The position numbers and the translations under genes were made by a program. A DNA stretch of 64,000 nucleotides from Lacrimispora xylanisolvens (GTDB lineage Bacteria; Bacillota; Clostridia; Lachnospirales; Lachnospiraceae), in contig CP070896.1 of assembly GCA_017084465.1 (NCBI GenBank), positions 1,054,001-1,118,000 of the forward strand, given 5' to 3'. Below are positions 48,653 through 59,000 of the stretch, piece after piece. Numbering within the stretch: the stretch's first letter is position 1; the number at the start of each line of letters is the position of its first letter. Below the pieces are notes generated by a model that saw only the letters and a program-made list of their open reading frames with translations, was not told the origin of the DNA and did no database searches.

Positions 48653-49819
48653 TTATTTCTCATAATTTCCAAGTGTTATAACAGTGTCAGTAAAATTTTC
48701 AACTGATGCACTTTTTTTATGAAACCGGACCGCATTTTTTAAGATTCCCTCAAAGGAATAATATTCATCTTCCGGCATGATCGGAAGCTCTACCCTTTCT
48801 TTTAAACAGCCGGCCTTGTAGATAGCGGTAATCAGCTCCACCGTTTTTCTCCCGTCTTCCCCGGTGATCAAAGGTCTGGTTCCGGTCTCAACTGCTCGAA
48901 GGATATCATCAATCTCTCCGGTGTGCCCTTCATATAAAAGATCCGGTATTTCCTCATAGAAGGCCTGGATTTTGTCAAGCAGCTCCCGATTTCCCCCATT
49001 CTCCGGGAATCCATTGGCCTTTGAGATCTCTGCTTTTAAATCCCACGGAACCGAAAGCTTTGCATCGGCGCACTGCAGCTCTATCCCCTGTTGTTCTCCG
49101 TGATGTATGACGGAACTTGTTACCTGCCCCAGACTTCCGTCCTGGTATTCTAACATGGCAAGAGACAAATCCTCTACCTCTGAATTGTCATGCATCACGT
49201 TTGCCAGCATGGCCATGACTGCATCCGGCAGTTTTCCTTCCAGCCAGTTAAGCATGTCAATATGGTGTACCGCATGATTTAAGGTAGGACCACCGCCTTC
49301 TTTTTCCCAAAGCCCTCTCCACCACAAATCATAGTAGCAATGTCCTCTCCACCAGCTGGAGTTTACACTGGCACAGCAGATCTTTCCGGCGATTTTGCTG
49401 TCAGCCACTTTTTTTAATTTGTAGATCTGATTACGAAAACGGTTTTGTGCAATACACGCCATAGTCACATGATTTCTCTTTTCCGCTTCCAGCATGGCGT
49501 CACACTCTTTAAGGCAGGCTGCCATAGGTTTTTCCACCACCACATGACAGCCGGCATCCATGGAATGAATGGCGATTTCCCCATGTACGTAAGGGGGCGT
49601 GCATATGTGCACCACATCAATATTAAGACCGGAATCAAGCATTTTCTGATGATCATCAAAAACCTTGCAGTCAAGATGATACTTCTCCTTTAATGCTTCC
49701 GCCTTCTCCGGATAAATATCACACAAAGCAACGATCCGGCATCTGCCTGGAAACGTAAGAAGACCTTCGATATGGGCCGGGGCGATATTTCCCGTTCCAA
49801 CAACCGCGATATCTAACAT
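48653..49819 (-). CDS. Gfo/Idh/MocA-family oxidoreductase
   Basis: A 388-residue NAD(P)-dependent sugar or sugar-derivative oxidoreductase. The Rossmann start is MLDIAVVGTGNIAPAHIEG; VVEKPMAAC holds the conserved Lys of the EKP motif, and GGGPTLNHAVHHIDML is the substrate-side His motif. The start ATG 49819 follows GGGGAGG and lies two bases after the stop of the preceding oxidoreductase. Second of two such genes in the sugar-uptake operon, so the pair may act in sequence on the imported sugar. Confidence 0.85.
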   Translation of the reverse strand: MLDIAVVGTGNIAPAHIEGLLTFPGRCRIVALCDIYPEKAEALKEKYHLDCKVFDDHQKMLDSGLNIDVVHICTPPYVHGEIAIHSMDAGCHVVVEKPMAACLKECDAMLEAEKRNHVTMACIAQNRFRNQIYKLKKVADSKIAGKICCASVNSSWWRGHCYYDLWWRGLWEKEGGGPTLNHAVHHIDMLNWLEGKLPDAVMAMLANVMHDNSEVEDLSLAMLEYQDGSLGQVTSSVIHHGEQQGIELQCADAKLSVPWDLKAEISKANGFPENGGNRELLDKIQAFYEEIPDLLYEGHTGEIDDILRAVETGTRPLITGEDGRKTVELITAIYKAGCLKERVELPIMPEDEYYSFEGILKNAVRFHKKSASVENFTDTVITLGNYEK

Positions 49820-49821
49820 GG

Positions 49822-50922
49822 TTACTGCCTCCCCGCTTCCTCTTGTATACGAATTGCCTGGTTTTGCGCCCTGACACACAGCTCTGCTGCCTTAAAAGCA
49901 TGTTCCTGAGTCATGGCATTTTCCGTCCGGTTGATGCAGTCTAAAATCAGCTGCCCAAAGAACGGGTACCCAACCTTTCCGGTCACTTCAAAATGCTGCT
50001 CCCCTTCCTCATTGACCAGGAAGACATGGTTTGAACTTCCGTCACAGGTTCCGATATTGACGTATTTGCGCAATTCGATGTAGCCCTTTGTACCAAGAAT
50101 GAAGGTTCTTCCGTCACCCCAGGTGGAAAGTCCTTTTGGAGTGAACCAGTCTACCCGAAAATGCTGGGTTGCCCCATTGTCTCCTAAAAGTACCGCATCC
50201 CCGAAATCTTCCAGTTCGGGATATTCCGGATGCCCGAAATTCCCCACCTGGGAATACTGTACTTTTGCATCCTTTACCTTACAGTAATACAGAAACTGTT
50301 CAATCTGGTGGCTTCCAATGTCACACAGAATACCGCCATATTTTTCCTTTATGAAAAACCAGTCCGGTCTGCCCTTGGGATCTCCTACTCTGTGTGGACC
50401 AAAGCCGTCAATATGTATGGGTGTTCCAATTGCTCCCTGCTCAATCAGCTGTCCGGCAAAAACCGCTGCCTCCACATGGATCCGCTCACTGTAATATACC
50501 ATATATTTTTTCCCGGTTCTTTTCACCATTTCCTTTGCAGCTGTCAGCTGCTCCAAAGTGGTAAGTGGTGCTTTATCTGTAAAATAATCTTTTCCCGCTT
50601 CCATTACCCGAAGACCCAGTGCACAGCGCAGGCTTGTTACTGCCGCGGAACAGACCAGATGCACCATGGGATCTTTTAAGATCTGCTCCTCGGATTCCGC
50701 CACCTTAACTTCAGGAAAGGCTTTGACAAAGTCAGCCACTTTTACCGGATCAGGATCGTATACCCATTTCAGTACTGCCCCTGCCTCAGTTAAACCATTG
50801 CACATCCCATAAATATGTCCATGGTCTAAAGCAATCGCCGCTATGAAAAAATCCCCTTTTTCAACCACAGGCTCTGGTTTTCCTTTCGGCGCATAATTCA
50901 TGCCATCATTTTTACTGTACAT
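49822..50922 (-). CDS. Gfo/Idh/MocA-family oxidoreductase
   Basis: A 366-residue oxidoreductase. The N-terminal dinucleotide region reads FIAAIALDHGHIYGMCNGL, unusual because the common GxGxxG is replaced by DHGH. The catalytic-side motifs are FTDKAPLTT in place of the usual EKP, and GGILCDIGSHQIEQFLYY. The changed N-terminus suggests a different cofactor contact or a divergent subgroup. The start ATG 50922 follows AAAGGAG. It lies 41 bases after the binding-protein gene. Confidence 0.8.
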   Translation of the reverse strand: MYSKNDGMNYAPKGKPEPVVEKGDFFIAAIALDHGHIYGMCNGLTEAGAVLKWVYDPDPVKVADFVKAFPEVKVAESEEQILKDPMVHLVCSAAVTSLRCALGLRVMEAGKDYFTDKAPLTTLEQLTAAKEMVKRTGKKYMVYYSERIHVEAAVFAGQLIEQGAIGTPIHIDGFGPHRVGDPKGRPDWFFIKEKYGGILCDIGSHQIEQFLYYCKVKDAKVQYSQVGNFGHPEYPELEDFGDAVLLGDNGATQHFRVDWFTPKGLSTWGDGRTFILGTKGYIELRKYVNIGTCDGSSNHVFLVNEEGEQHFEVTGKVGYPFFGQLILDCINRTENAMTQEHAFKAAELCVRAQNQAIRIQEEAGRQ

Positions 50923-50963
50923 CTTCGTGTCTCCTTTCACTTTCTGTCTGTTTCCTGCAAAGC

Positions 50964-52612
50964 TTACTTCCCGGCAAATACACTGTCATAATAATCTGTT
51001 CGTTCTTTGATAATCTGGTCGTATCCTGCTTTCTTTAGTTTCTCTTTAAACTCCTGTAATGTAGTGTCAAATTTATCGGGCTGGCAGGTAACTAATTTAA
51101 CGAAATACTCTTCCCTGATTACACTGATCTCCGTATTTTCTCTGTTGCAGTTGGTGCAGTAAACGTTGGATCGTGTCTTATAGTTCCAACAGAAGCATTT
51201 TTAAAATTGTCCAGCACATAGTTTTCGTATCCGGGACATTCCTTAGAGGTGGCCAGTGCGAATTCATCGGCAGTTTTATAATAACCCTGGTTTCCAATTA
51301 TAAACAGATCATGTCTGGTCCAGTCTTTGTCCTTTGTATTATAACTCGCATCGAGAACACAGGGAACCCCTGAATCATCATACTTGAAATGCTCTCCTTC
51401 AAATCCGTGGAAAATGGTAAATCCCCCCTCCTTGGTAGCAAGCCAATCCAGATAGGTTACGGCTGCTTCCACATTCTTTGCTGATTTTGGAACAAAGAGA
51501 TAGGCACCGTTAATGGGATAATTCTTATTATAGATTTCCCCGTCATTATCATTTTTTATGGGAGGAATGCTAATGACATCCGCCTTGGGGTCCGTTGACT
51601 GAAGCACTTTTAATAAGCTTCCGCGGAGACTGTCTACATTATAGTTTACATTGGATTCAAAACATCCGACTTTTCCGTTTACAAAGTCCTCTTTTAAGGC
51701 GTTTTCCGTAGTGTCCACATAATATTCCGGATCGATCAGTCCTTCGTTATACAATTGGTTCATCCATTTGAAATACTCTCCAAAGCCCGGATCCATATAA
51801 ATTAAGCTGGTTGCAGAGTCTGCTTCGATTGCATAAGTTTTTTCATCCTTTATGTTCTTTAAAAATGAGGTAGCCATCACACCCGCAATATCACTGGCTT
51901 TGGTACATACCCAAAAGCTTGCTGCAAAGGAATCGGGCTTATATTTTTTAAATTCCTGCAGAACGTGGTACATCTCCTCTTTTGTTGTGGGAGCCTGTAA
52001 ACCCAGCTCATCCAGCCAGTCCTTACGGATAAAGAGATTTGTAGAGGCCGTAGTGGAACGTCTTGCCGGAACCGCCCACAGCTCTCCCTGCTGATTCCGT
52101 CCCAGATCCATACAGTCCTTACCAATGTATTCTTTTAAGTTTGCCTGATCTTCTCCATCCACATAGGGTGACAGGTCATAGGTTCCTCCATCCTTATAAA
52201 ATCCTTCCACAATCGAGGATGTATAGCAGATCATAATATCCGGGCCAGTGCCGGATGCCATCATAAGCTGGGCTTTATTCACTTCATCGGATCTTGGAAC
52301 CGCCACAAATTTAACGGTTATTCCTACTTTGTTCATCTCCTGATTAATATATTTTGTCCATCTGTTGTCAATTACTGTACTTCCCTCCGGTGCGTTGCTT
52401 CTGTCAAACACTTCGACCGTTATGGTTACATCATCAAATTTTTTAGATCCATAGGTGGTTTTAAACTCCTCTTTTCCTCCCGCTGCTTCCGATACTGCAG
52501 TACCCTTTGTGTCTGCATTTTTAGAAACCTCTCCCGTACTTTTGCAGCCAGTCAGACTGACTGCCATTGCGAAAACCAATCCCCCTGCCAGTAAACGCCT
52601 TACCTTTTTCAT
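50964..52612 (-). CDS. sugar ABC transporter substrate-binding lipoprotein, 3' frameshift
   Basis: Corrected length is 549 residues. A lipoprotein signal (MKKVRRLLAGGLVFAMAVSL, lipobox LTGC) anchors this family 1 extracellular binding protein outside the membrane. SGTGPDIMICYTSSIVEGFY and YLDWLATKEGGFTIFHGFEG are typical of the LplA-like group that works with LplB/LplC. One A is missing in the run at 51136-51139; the frame should read TATEKNTEISVIREEYFVKL and end DYYDSVFAGK at 50964. The ligand is not evident; relatives bind oligosaccharides from plant or host glycans. Confidence 0.83.
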
Positions 52613-52660
52613 ATACCTTCCTCCAATCATATAATTTAGTGTATTAAAATCCCGGACTTG

Positions 52661-53544
52661 TCAGCCTTTCACAGAGCCCAGCATAACACCCTTTACAAAA
52701 TATTTCTGAAGCCACGGATAGACAGCCAGTATTGGAACTGTTCCAACTACAATACATGCCATCTTTAACGATTCTGCCATCACCTGCTGTGCCAGTCCCT
52801 CGTTGCCTGCCGCCCCCAGCTCTCCAGCAAAAAAAGAAGACTTCTCAGACGAAGCTGAAGAGTATACTTTTCAGGGGACTGAATATAAATAAGAGCATTA
52901 AAATAATCATTCCAGTAATAAACAGCATAGAAAAGTCCGATGGTAGCGATAATTGGCATGGATAGTGGAAGAACAATCTTAAAGAGAATCTGTACGTCCG
53001 TTGCTCCGTCAAGATAAGCAGCCTCTTCCAGACTTTTTGGGATTTCCCGGAAAAACGTTCTCATCACAATGAAATTAAAAACATTAACAGCAGAGGGAAT
53101 ATAAAGTGACGTAAGCTGGTCATACATTCCCAGGTTTTTTATTACCAGAAAGGTTGGAATAATACCTCCGTTAAAATACATGGTAAACAGGATCATTCCG
53201 GATATCCATCTCCGTCCCTTTAATTTATCCTTTGAAAGTGCATAGGCTGCAAATACAGTAAGTATCAGACCAATGGCAGTCCCTAGCATTGTTACCACCA
53301 TGGTTACTCTCATTGCTGTCCAGATCTGTCCTCTATGTACAATTTCCTTATATGCATCCAGCTGCATTTCAATTGGAAAAAAAGTAACGGTTCCGGATAA
53401 AACTGCCCGGTTGCTGCTAAAAGAATAAGCAACTACATTTAAAAATGGATAAAAGCATATAACTACCAGGATAGTAAGCAACAAATAGTTTATCACAGTT
53501 CCCCAGTTAATTGCTTTCTTTTTACTGACACGTACATTGTTCAT
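52661..53544 (-). CDS. lplC: sugar ABC transporter permease, LplC type, 3' frameshift
   Basis: Corrected length is 294 residues, six helices. The ATPase-contact loop is LEEAAYLDGATDVQILFKIVLP. An A7 run (52829-52835) lacks one base; LRSLLF should continue FAGELGAAGN and end MLGSVKG at 52661, as LplC-like proteins do. The start ATG 53544 follows GGGGG. It forms the importer with the LplB-type permease. No ATPase gene is present; such CUT1 systems usually share an MsmX-type ATPase encoded elsewhere. Confidence 0.83.
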
Positions 53545-53560
53545 AATGATATCCCCCTCT

Positions 53561-54523
53561 CTATAAGATTCCCTCTTCTCCAATCAGTTTGGCAATTCGA
53601 TCTGCAAGAATCAGTATGAAAATATTAACGGCTGACTGAAACAGACCAATTACTGTAGATAAACTGTACTCTGCCTTTACAATACCCAGACGATAAATAT
53701 AGGTACTGATTACTTCTGAAACATTGATAACCTTGGTATTTCCAAGAAGCAAAGGAGCATCCAGACCGATACTCATCATTTTACTGATAGACAGGATCAG
53801 CATGACAATAATCACTGACCGGATCATAGGAAGGGTGATATAGAGGATACGCTGAACTTTGCCTGCACCATCTATGTAGGCGGCTTCATACAGGGATTCA
53901 TCAATACCGGTTATCGCCGCCAGATAAATAATTGTTCCCCAGCCAATTTCCTTCCACACATTGCATATTACATAAGTGAAGACCCACCATCCACTGCTGT
54001 TTAAGAAAGGAATCGCATTGAATCCCAGATGTTTGATCATCTGATTCACGCTACCATCTGTCTGCGCAAAAAGATTGGTTGCAATGCCTGCCACTACCAC
54101 CCATGACATAAAGTGAGGCAGATAAAGAAATGACTGGGATACGCGCCGGAATAAGGGATACCTAACTTCATTCAGCATTAACGCAACCAGTATGGTTAAT
54201 GGAAAATTCACCGCCAGTGTAGACAGATTAAGTATTAAGGTGTTTTTAATGGACAGCCAGAACAGATCTGTCTGGAATACCTGTTTAAAGTTAAGTAAAC
54301 CAACCCATTTGCTCCCGGTAACTCCCTTAAAAACATTATAATCTTTAAAGGCAATGATGAGGCCGTACATAGGCACATATTTAAATACAATATAATAGGT
54401 GATGACAGGTGCCAGCATCAGATACAGCCATTTATCTCTCCAGATATAGAACCAGATATTTTTACTGCCTGAATGCCTGGATCGGTATCCGGCCTGAAGT
54501 TGTTTTGCCCACTTCATTTTCAT
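53561..54523 (-). CDS. lplB: sugar ABC transporter permease, LplB type
   Basis: A 320-residue permease with six membrane helices. It begins with a basic stretch and DKWLYLMLAPVITYYIVFKYVPMYGLIIAFKDYN, the standard LplB start. The ATPase-contact loop is SLYEAAYIDGAGKVQRILYITLP. First gene of the uptake operon, 230 bases from the divergent AraC-regulator gene. Start ATG 54523 is preceded by AGGGAGAA. Confidence 0.87.
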   Translation of the reverse strand: MKMKWAKQLQAGYRSRHSGSKNIWFYIWRDKWLYLMLAPVITYYIVFKYVPMYGLIIAFKDYNVFKGVTGSKWVGLLNFKQVFQTDLFWLSIKNTLILNLSTLAVNFPLTILVALMLNEVRYPLFRRVSQSFLYLPHFMSWVVVAGIATNLFAQTDGSVNQMIKHLGFNAIPFLNSSGWWVFTYVICNVWKEIGWGTIIYLAAITGIDESLYEAAYIDGAGKVQRILYITLPMIRSVIIVMLILSISKMMSIGLDAPLLLGNTKVINVSEVISTYIYRLGIVKAEYSLSTVIGLFQSAVNIFILILADRIAKLIGEEGIL

Positions 54524-54663
54524 GTTCTCCCTTCGGTCTCTTTTATTTACTTAAATTTACCGAACCTCCTCCTCATGTACAACGGTAGATTTCTATTTGG
54601 GAGTATGAATAACTATCCTGGAGGATCAATATCTATCATTTCCGTGTAGAAATATGGTTTCAC

Positions 54664-54693
54664 TTGAAAACAATCTTTATCCTGTGCTATAGT
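54664..54693 (+). promoter_or_regulatory. extended -10 promoter of the AraC-regulator gene
   Basis: TTGAAA (54664-54669) and TATAGT (54688-54693) are 18 bases apart. TGC before the -10 gives the extended TGnTATAGT form. The AraC-type regulator starts about 60 bases downstream. Confidence 0.6.
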
Positions 54694-54754
54694 AAAAGTT
54701 AGCCTAAGAGCAAGGAACCGCCGTATTGAGAATATTTCTGTGTAGGAGGCTTTT

Positions 54755-57039
54755 ATGAATCTGTTTTCGTATGAAAACTGGAAAGGAAGAAAGAAAAGAG
54801 GATTCCGCAGATATTTGTACCGGATCCTTCTATCTAATATTCTTCTGATTTTAATTCCCATCAGTGTCCTGGGCTTCTTTTGGTACCACATGATGTCACA
54901 GCAGGCAAAACAAAAATTCTATCAGCAGAAATCCATTGATTTAAATGAAATCGCTTCCGGGATCAATCAGCGAATTAAAAGCATAAAGATGGAAACAGCT
55001 ACAGAAATCGGAGAAAAGAGATACAGTACCTACACCTATTCAAACGATTACAATACAGATTTATCCATGATTTCAAAAAGGCTGTCCGCCATGACGCAGA
55101 AATATTACTTAATTGATTCCGTGTATTTTTACGACAAGACAACTGGTAAAATCTATAATTCAAAAACCGGAAGGTATCTTTTCTCTGAATTTTATGATAC
55201 CAAATGGTTAAATGATATAAACGACAACATCTACAGCATACAGCAGCTGCCTCCCCGTCTTATCTTTGATGATGAATCTCTGTTTGACAAGTACAGTTTT
55301 TTATACAATAAGCGGAATAATCTTGTCCTTTCTCTCGTTTTAAAGGGGAGACCGGATTTCTATCTGGTAACTAACATCAGTATAAAGAGCTTATACAATG
55401 AAATTGTTGATTCCTACCATCTGACCGATAATCATATGGAATTTTTTATTTTGGACAGAGATGGCAAGCTTATAGAGGGAGACAGCCAGAATGCAGAATG
55501 GAACGAACTAATCCGCCAGCCTGCCAGAGAGCTGGATAATGGAGTGACTTATAAAGTCTATAATAATCGTATATATTTTATGAAATCCGTTAACTTTAAC
55601 GCATTTTCAGTTACCTCTTACCCGATCAGCGATTCTTACCAGGAAGCTGTTTATCTGGGAAAGTACATACTTCTGATTTGTATCGGACTAATCCTTTTTT
55701 CACTGATCATCTCGCTCTATATGGCAAAACGATTATACAGGCCGATTAATATTTTATATTCAGATGTTGCAAAAGGTACCAGAAATTCTCCACAGGAACA
55801 CGTAACAGATGAAATCGATATGCTGAAACAAGTATTTTCAGAGATGAACACCTTTAATTCCAATGCCAGATTAAAATTAAAACGATTTGATGAATTAAGT
55901 AAGGCGTTTAACTTCAGAAGTTTTCTGGAAAACTGGAAGTATACAACTGAATTTACCAATGACCATCCCTATCTGTTTGATAAAAGCGGAAACTGCAACT
56001 GTGAAATGCTGTTGGTGAAATTCGATATCACCCATATGAAATTGTCACCTGATGATGAGTTGTTATTCCGTCTGAACCTGCAGGAAGTACTGCGAAGCTA
56101 TCTCCAGTCTTCCATGAAAGGAGTTTTAGCCAAAACCGAGGAAGAGACTCTGGTCCTGCTCTACCAGGGTAATGAAGGGGAGAGTCTTGAGCAGACAAGA
56201 ACCGTTCTTACTGATACGGTAATTAAGTTGACAAACCAGAATGCATATTTCGGGATCAGCCAGCCCATACATCATGCGGAAGAAATTTTAGAAGAGTACC
56301 CCAAATGCCTTGAAGCAGTCAAAACTCATATTTTTTTAATTGGAAAAATCAACTTACCACATTCAAAAAAATTGAGAAAAGTCTGGATTCTGATGAAGTA
56401 TATACGATGTTATTGAATATTAATACATCGTTTATCCGTAGCATTGTCTCTCAAAACGTACAGGAAACAGAACGGCTGTTACTGGAGTTGGAGGATAAAC
56501 TAGGGGATATCAGGAATGCCTCCGAGGTTAAGGATGTATTTAACCGGATACTGGTGGAACTGGATCACGAATTTCATTTCTCCAGGCTGATGGATACCAA
56601 CCTTTTAGATACTTTATATGAGTATAAAACATTGGCGGATATGATTCATTCCAGCAGAGAGCTTCTCATGAATATCAGCGTTCATTATAAAAGCAACGAT
56701 GTAAAAGAAACCAATTACTGTGAGATGGCCAAGCAATATTTAAATGAGCACTATATGAATGACATGAATATTACTGATGTGGCTGACTATCTGGATATGA
56801 GCTACTCTTATCTGAGTAAAATTTTTCGGGCACGGACCGGAACGACCTTAACCGATTACTTAAATAGTATACGAATAGACAAAAGTAAGGAGTACCTTAC
56901 GGACACGTTTCTTACCTTAACTGAAATATCAGAAAAAGTGGGATATAATAACGTCCAAAGCTACCAGCGTTTTTTCAAAAAGTATGTAACAATGACTCCG
57001 GGTGAATACAGAAAGCTTCAGGCTCCCAAAATGCTTTAG
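54755..57039 (+). CDS. membrane-anchored AraC-family regulator (YesN/YtdP-like), frameshifted
   Basis: Corrected length is 761 residues. A membrane helix at about 26-50 (LILIPISVLGFFWYH) and another near 305-325 (LLICIGLILFSLIISLYM) enclose an extracellular Cache-like sensor of about 250 residues. The C-terminus has two AraC helix-turn-helix motifs (ITDVADYLDMSYSYLSKIFR and ISEKVGYNNVQSYQRFFKKY). A T7 run (56341-56347) lacks one base; the frame should read HIFFNWKNQLTTFKKIEK. The gene is divergent from lplB and almost certainly controls that operon in response to an extracellular sugar. Confidence 0.85.
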
Positions 57040-57079
57040 CTGGTTACCTCTGCTGGGCGCAAATGTAAGTGCACAACCA

Positions 57080-57115
57080 AAAATCGGAAGCGCAATGAAA
57101 AGCGCTTCCGATTTT
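57080..57115 (+). terminator. terminator after the AraC-regulator gene
   Basis: AAATCGGAAGCGC (57081-57093) pairs with GCGCTTCCGATTT (57102-57114), with an eight-base loop, followed by TTTT. Confidence 0.85.
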
Positions 57116-57199
57116 TATCCTAGTTTGTTCTTGCATATCAATAGCTCAGTACTTTGTCAACATTCTATTTCATAAAATACGGAGGACAGCTTTATTTCT

Positions 57200-57850
57200 C
57201 TAAGTGGGTTTCACATTCATGCGGAAGCTCCAGTTACCAATTGATGAATCCGACATTTGAATGGTCGTATAATCAAATTCAGTAAATCCATTTTTCAGAT
57301 AGAATTTTTTATTTATTTCTGTATTTGTGAAGGTAATAAATGTATCCGGTTCATCCCCAACAGACTGTTCTTTTATATAAGGTATTATACATTCATTTAA
57401 CATCTTACTACCCAATTGCTGGCCTCTGGAAGAACGATCCACTGCCAGTGCTTCTAACTGCCAGGAATGTTCTTTTATACCGCTTCCGGGTTTATGTCCT
57501 GTTTCAAGAACATTTAATAATTTCAGGATTCCTGGAAGGCTCGCTTTTTTAAACAGTTTTAATGCACCAACCCGAAAATAATCAAGGAGACTGACGTCCT
57601 CGCTGTAAGGGCGAATCAGTATGGCAAAGCTTTTTATTCTACCATTGTCCTCGCCTACAAAGAATTCGCTTTTTTTATAAGAAGCTTTTATATAAGCATA
57701 ATGAACTTCACATATAAAATCAAGAAACCGGCCAGGTTCTCTAAATTCTCTTTTTATATCGTTGTACATTGGATAGTCAATAAATGTTAAAGCGCACATT
57801 CTTGCTATCTCCTTTAATTCTTCCTTTTTGGGTCTTCTATAATTGATCAT
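57200..57850 (-). CDS. GNAT-family N-acetyltransferase
   Basis: A 216-residue acetyltransferase. The acetyl-CoA-binding core is LEALAVDRSSRGQQLGSKML (V-R-GxG pattern), and KKFYLKNGFTEFDY is the C-terminal GNAT strand-helix. The substrate is not identifiable. It is a single minus-strand gene, convergent with the AraC regulator, beside a repeat-rich intergenic region. Confidence 0.8.
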   Translation of the reverse strand: MINYRRPKKEELKEIARMCALTFIDYPMYNDIKREFREPGRFLDFICEVHYAYIKASYKKSEFFVGEDNGRIKSFAILIRPYSEDVSLLDYFRVGALKLFKKASLPGILKLLNVLETGHKPGSGIKEHSWQLEALAVDRSSRGQQLGSKMLNECIIPYIKEQSVGDEPDTFITFTNTEINKKFYLKNGFTEFDYTTIQMSDSSIGNWSFRMNVKPT

Positions 57851-57912
57851 TTTCTTCTCCTTTTTTTAGTTGATAGACGTAAGTACATTTATCTGTACAA
57901 TTGTATTATATA

Positions 57913-58270
57913 TGAACTACAGTTGCTTTTCTACAATCAATTACTGGCCCAAATGTCTGCTAAGCGATAAAATGTGGTCTAAATGTCGCATTACCAAAAT
58001 TTGGCTGACTGAAAGAAGAGATCGCCTTCTTGACTGGGGGCAAAGACAGAGAAATATCTGCTGCTTTGCCTCAAATGGTATAGAAGAGATCTCAAAAATG
58101 GAGAAATAGGACAAATATAGGTGAAAAATTTTATTGATGCCCCGCAAACTGCATAATGGCGGGGCAGCCGTAATGAACTGACTGTTGCTTTGCCACAAAT
58201 AGGGATCATAATGGTTGAATAGTCGGAGATGTGAGGCAGAGGGGTGAAAAAGAGGTTATCAATGCCTCAC
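57913..58270. repeat. degenerate direct repeats with a period of about 123-130 bases in a gene-free stretch
   Basis: The 544 bases from 57851 to 58394 hold no convincing gene. Similar units recur: CTGCTGCTTTGCC-TCAAAT (58058) and CTGTTGCTTTGCC-ACAAAT (58182), each followed 62-63 bases later by GTGAAAAA and then TATTGATGCC or TATCAATGCC. A weaker copy starts at about 57914 (TGAACTACAGTTGCTTTT beside TGAACTGACTGTTGCTTT at 58174). Inverted repeats TGCCCCGC/GCGGGGCA (58138-58165) and TGAGGCA/TGCCTCA (58232-58269) lie at the ends of the two main units. The nature is unknown. Confidence 0.55.
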
Positions 58271-58314
58271 TTGATTTGAAATAGTAATAATTGTTAATTT
58301 ATATTAGGTATCAG

Positions 58315-58343
58315 TTGTTTTAACTATATATGTGTATTATAAT
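58315..58343 (+). promoter_or_regulatory. promoter of the TetR-family gene
   Basis: TTGTTT (58315-58320) and TATAAT (58338-58343) are 17 bases apart, about 52 bases before the start codon at 58395. Confidence 0.5.
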
Positions 58344-58394
58344 TGTACCAGTGTCGTTTTTACATTAATATTAAATACGGAAGGACGTAATTAA

Positions 58395-58985
58395 ATGGGT
58401 GCTAATGATCAAGATGACAGGCGGGTAAGAAAAACAAAAAGAGCGTTGCGGGATGGACTTGCTGAATTAATGGTAACCAAGGATATTCGTAATATAACGG
58501 TACGGGAATTAACGGATAAAGTAGATATCCACAGAGCCACTTTTTATGCTCATTATAAAGATATCTATGATCTTTATGAACAGATGGAGAATGCGGTTGC
58601 CGCAGAACTCAATGACCTGATTATTCAGAACTATGAACAGCCGGCCACCTATTTTTATAAAGTTATTTTTGAATACATTTTAGAGAATAAACAATTATGC
58701 CGTATGCTGTTCAGTACCAATGGCGAAGGCAGCTTTGTTGTACGCCTTAATGATTTGTTTGAGGAAAAATGTATCGAAACGTGGTGTAAGGATTGGGAGC
58801 ATTCCAAAATCGGTGAAGAACTGACCTATCATGTCCGTTACCATGTTCAGGGCTGCCTGGCGATTATCAGCAAATGGGTTTATTCCGGCTTTGCATATCC
58901 AACAGAAAAGCTGGTTGAGATTATATCAGATATTGATAAAAATATGGAATATGCTGTAATGAAAAAAAGCAAAAAAATAAACTAG
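58395..58985 (+). CDS. TetR/AcrR-family regulator
   Basis: A 196-residue regulator. The DNA-binding part reads KRALRDGLAELMVTKDIRNI and VRELTDKVDIHRATFYAHYKDIYDLYE; the HRATFYAHYKD form with a TetR_C_7-like C-terminal half is common in Clostridia. ATG 58395 follows AAGGACG. It is convergent with phoU and shares its terminator. The regulated gene is unknown. Confidence 0.85.
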   Translation: MGANDQDDRRVRKTKRALRDGLAELMVTKDIRNITVRELTDKVDIHRATFYAHYKDIYDLYEQMENAVAAELNDLIIQNYEQPATYFYKVIFEYILENKQLCRMLFSTNGEGSFVVRLNDLFEEKCIETWCKDWEHSKIGEELTYHVRYHVQGCLAIISKWVYSGFAYPTEKLVEIISDIDKNMEYAVMKKSKKIN

Positions 58986-59000
58986 AGGCAAACGCCTCTA
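58983..59000. terminator. shared terminator of TetR gene and pst-phoU operon
   Basis: TAGAGGC (58983-58989) pairs with GCCTCTA (58994-59000) over an AAAC loop. On the minus strand TTTATTTTTTT follows. The phoU stop codon lies within the stem. Confidence 0.75.

Noticed and set aside
54524..54754. Riboswitch or attenuator upstream of the sugar-uptake operon
   Set aside because: No recognisable aptamer or terminator in the 230-base gap; a regulator-bound divergent promoter explains it.
57870..58109. 79-codon plus-strand frame in the repeat region
   Set aside because: No ribosome site, odd composition, and it covers the degenerate repeats; more likely chance.
57851..58394. CRISPR array or insertion sequence
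   Set aside because: Repeat units are degenerate and about 123 bases long, with no conserved short repeat and spacer, no transposase frame and no target duplications.
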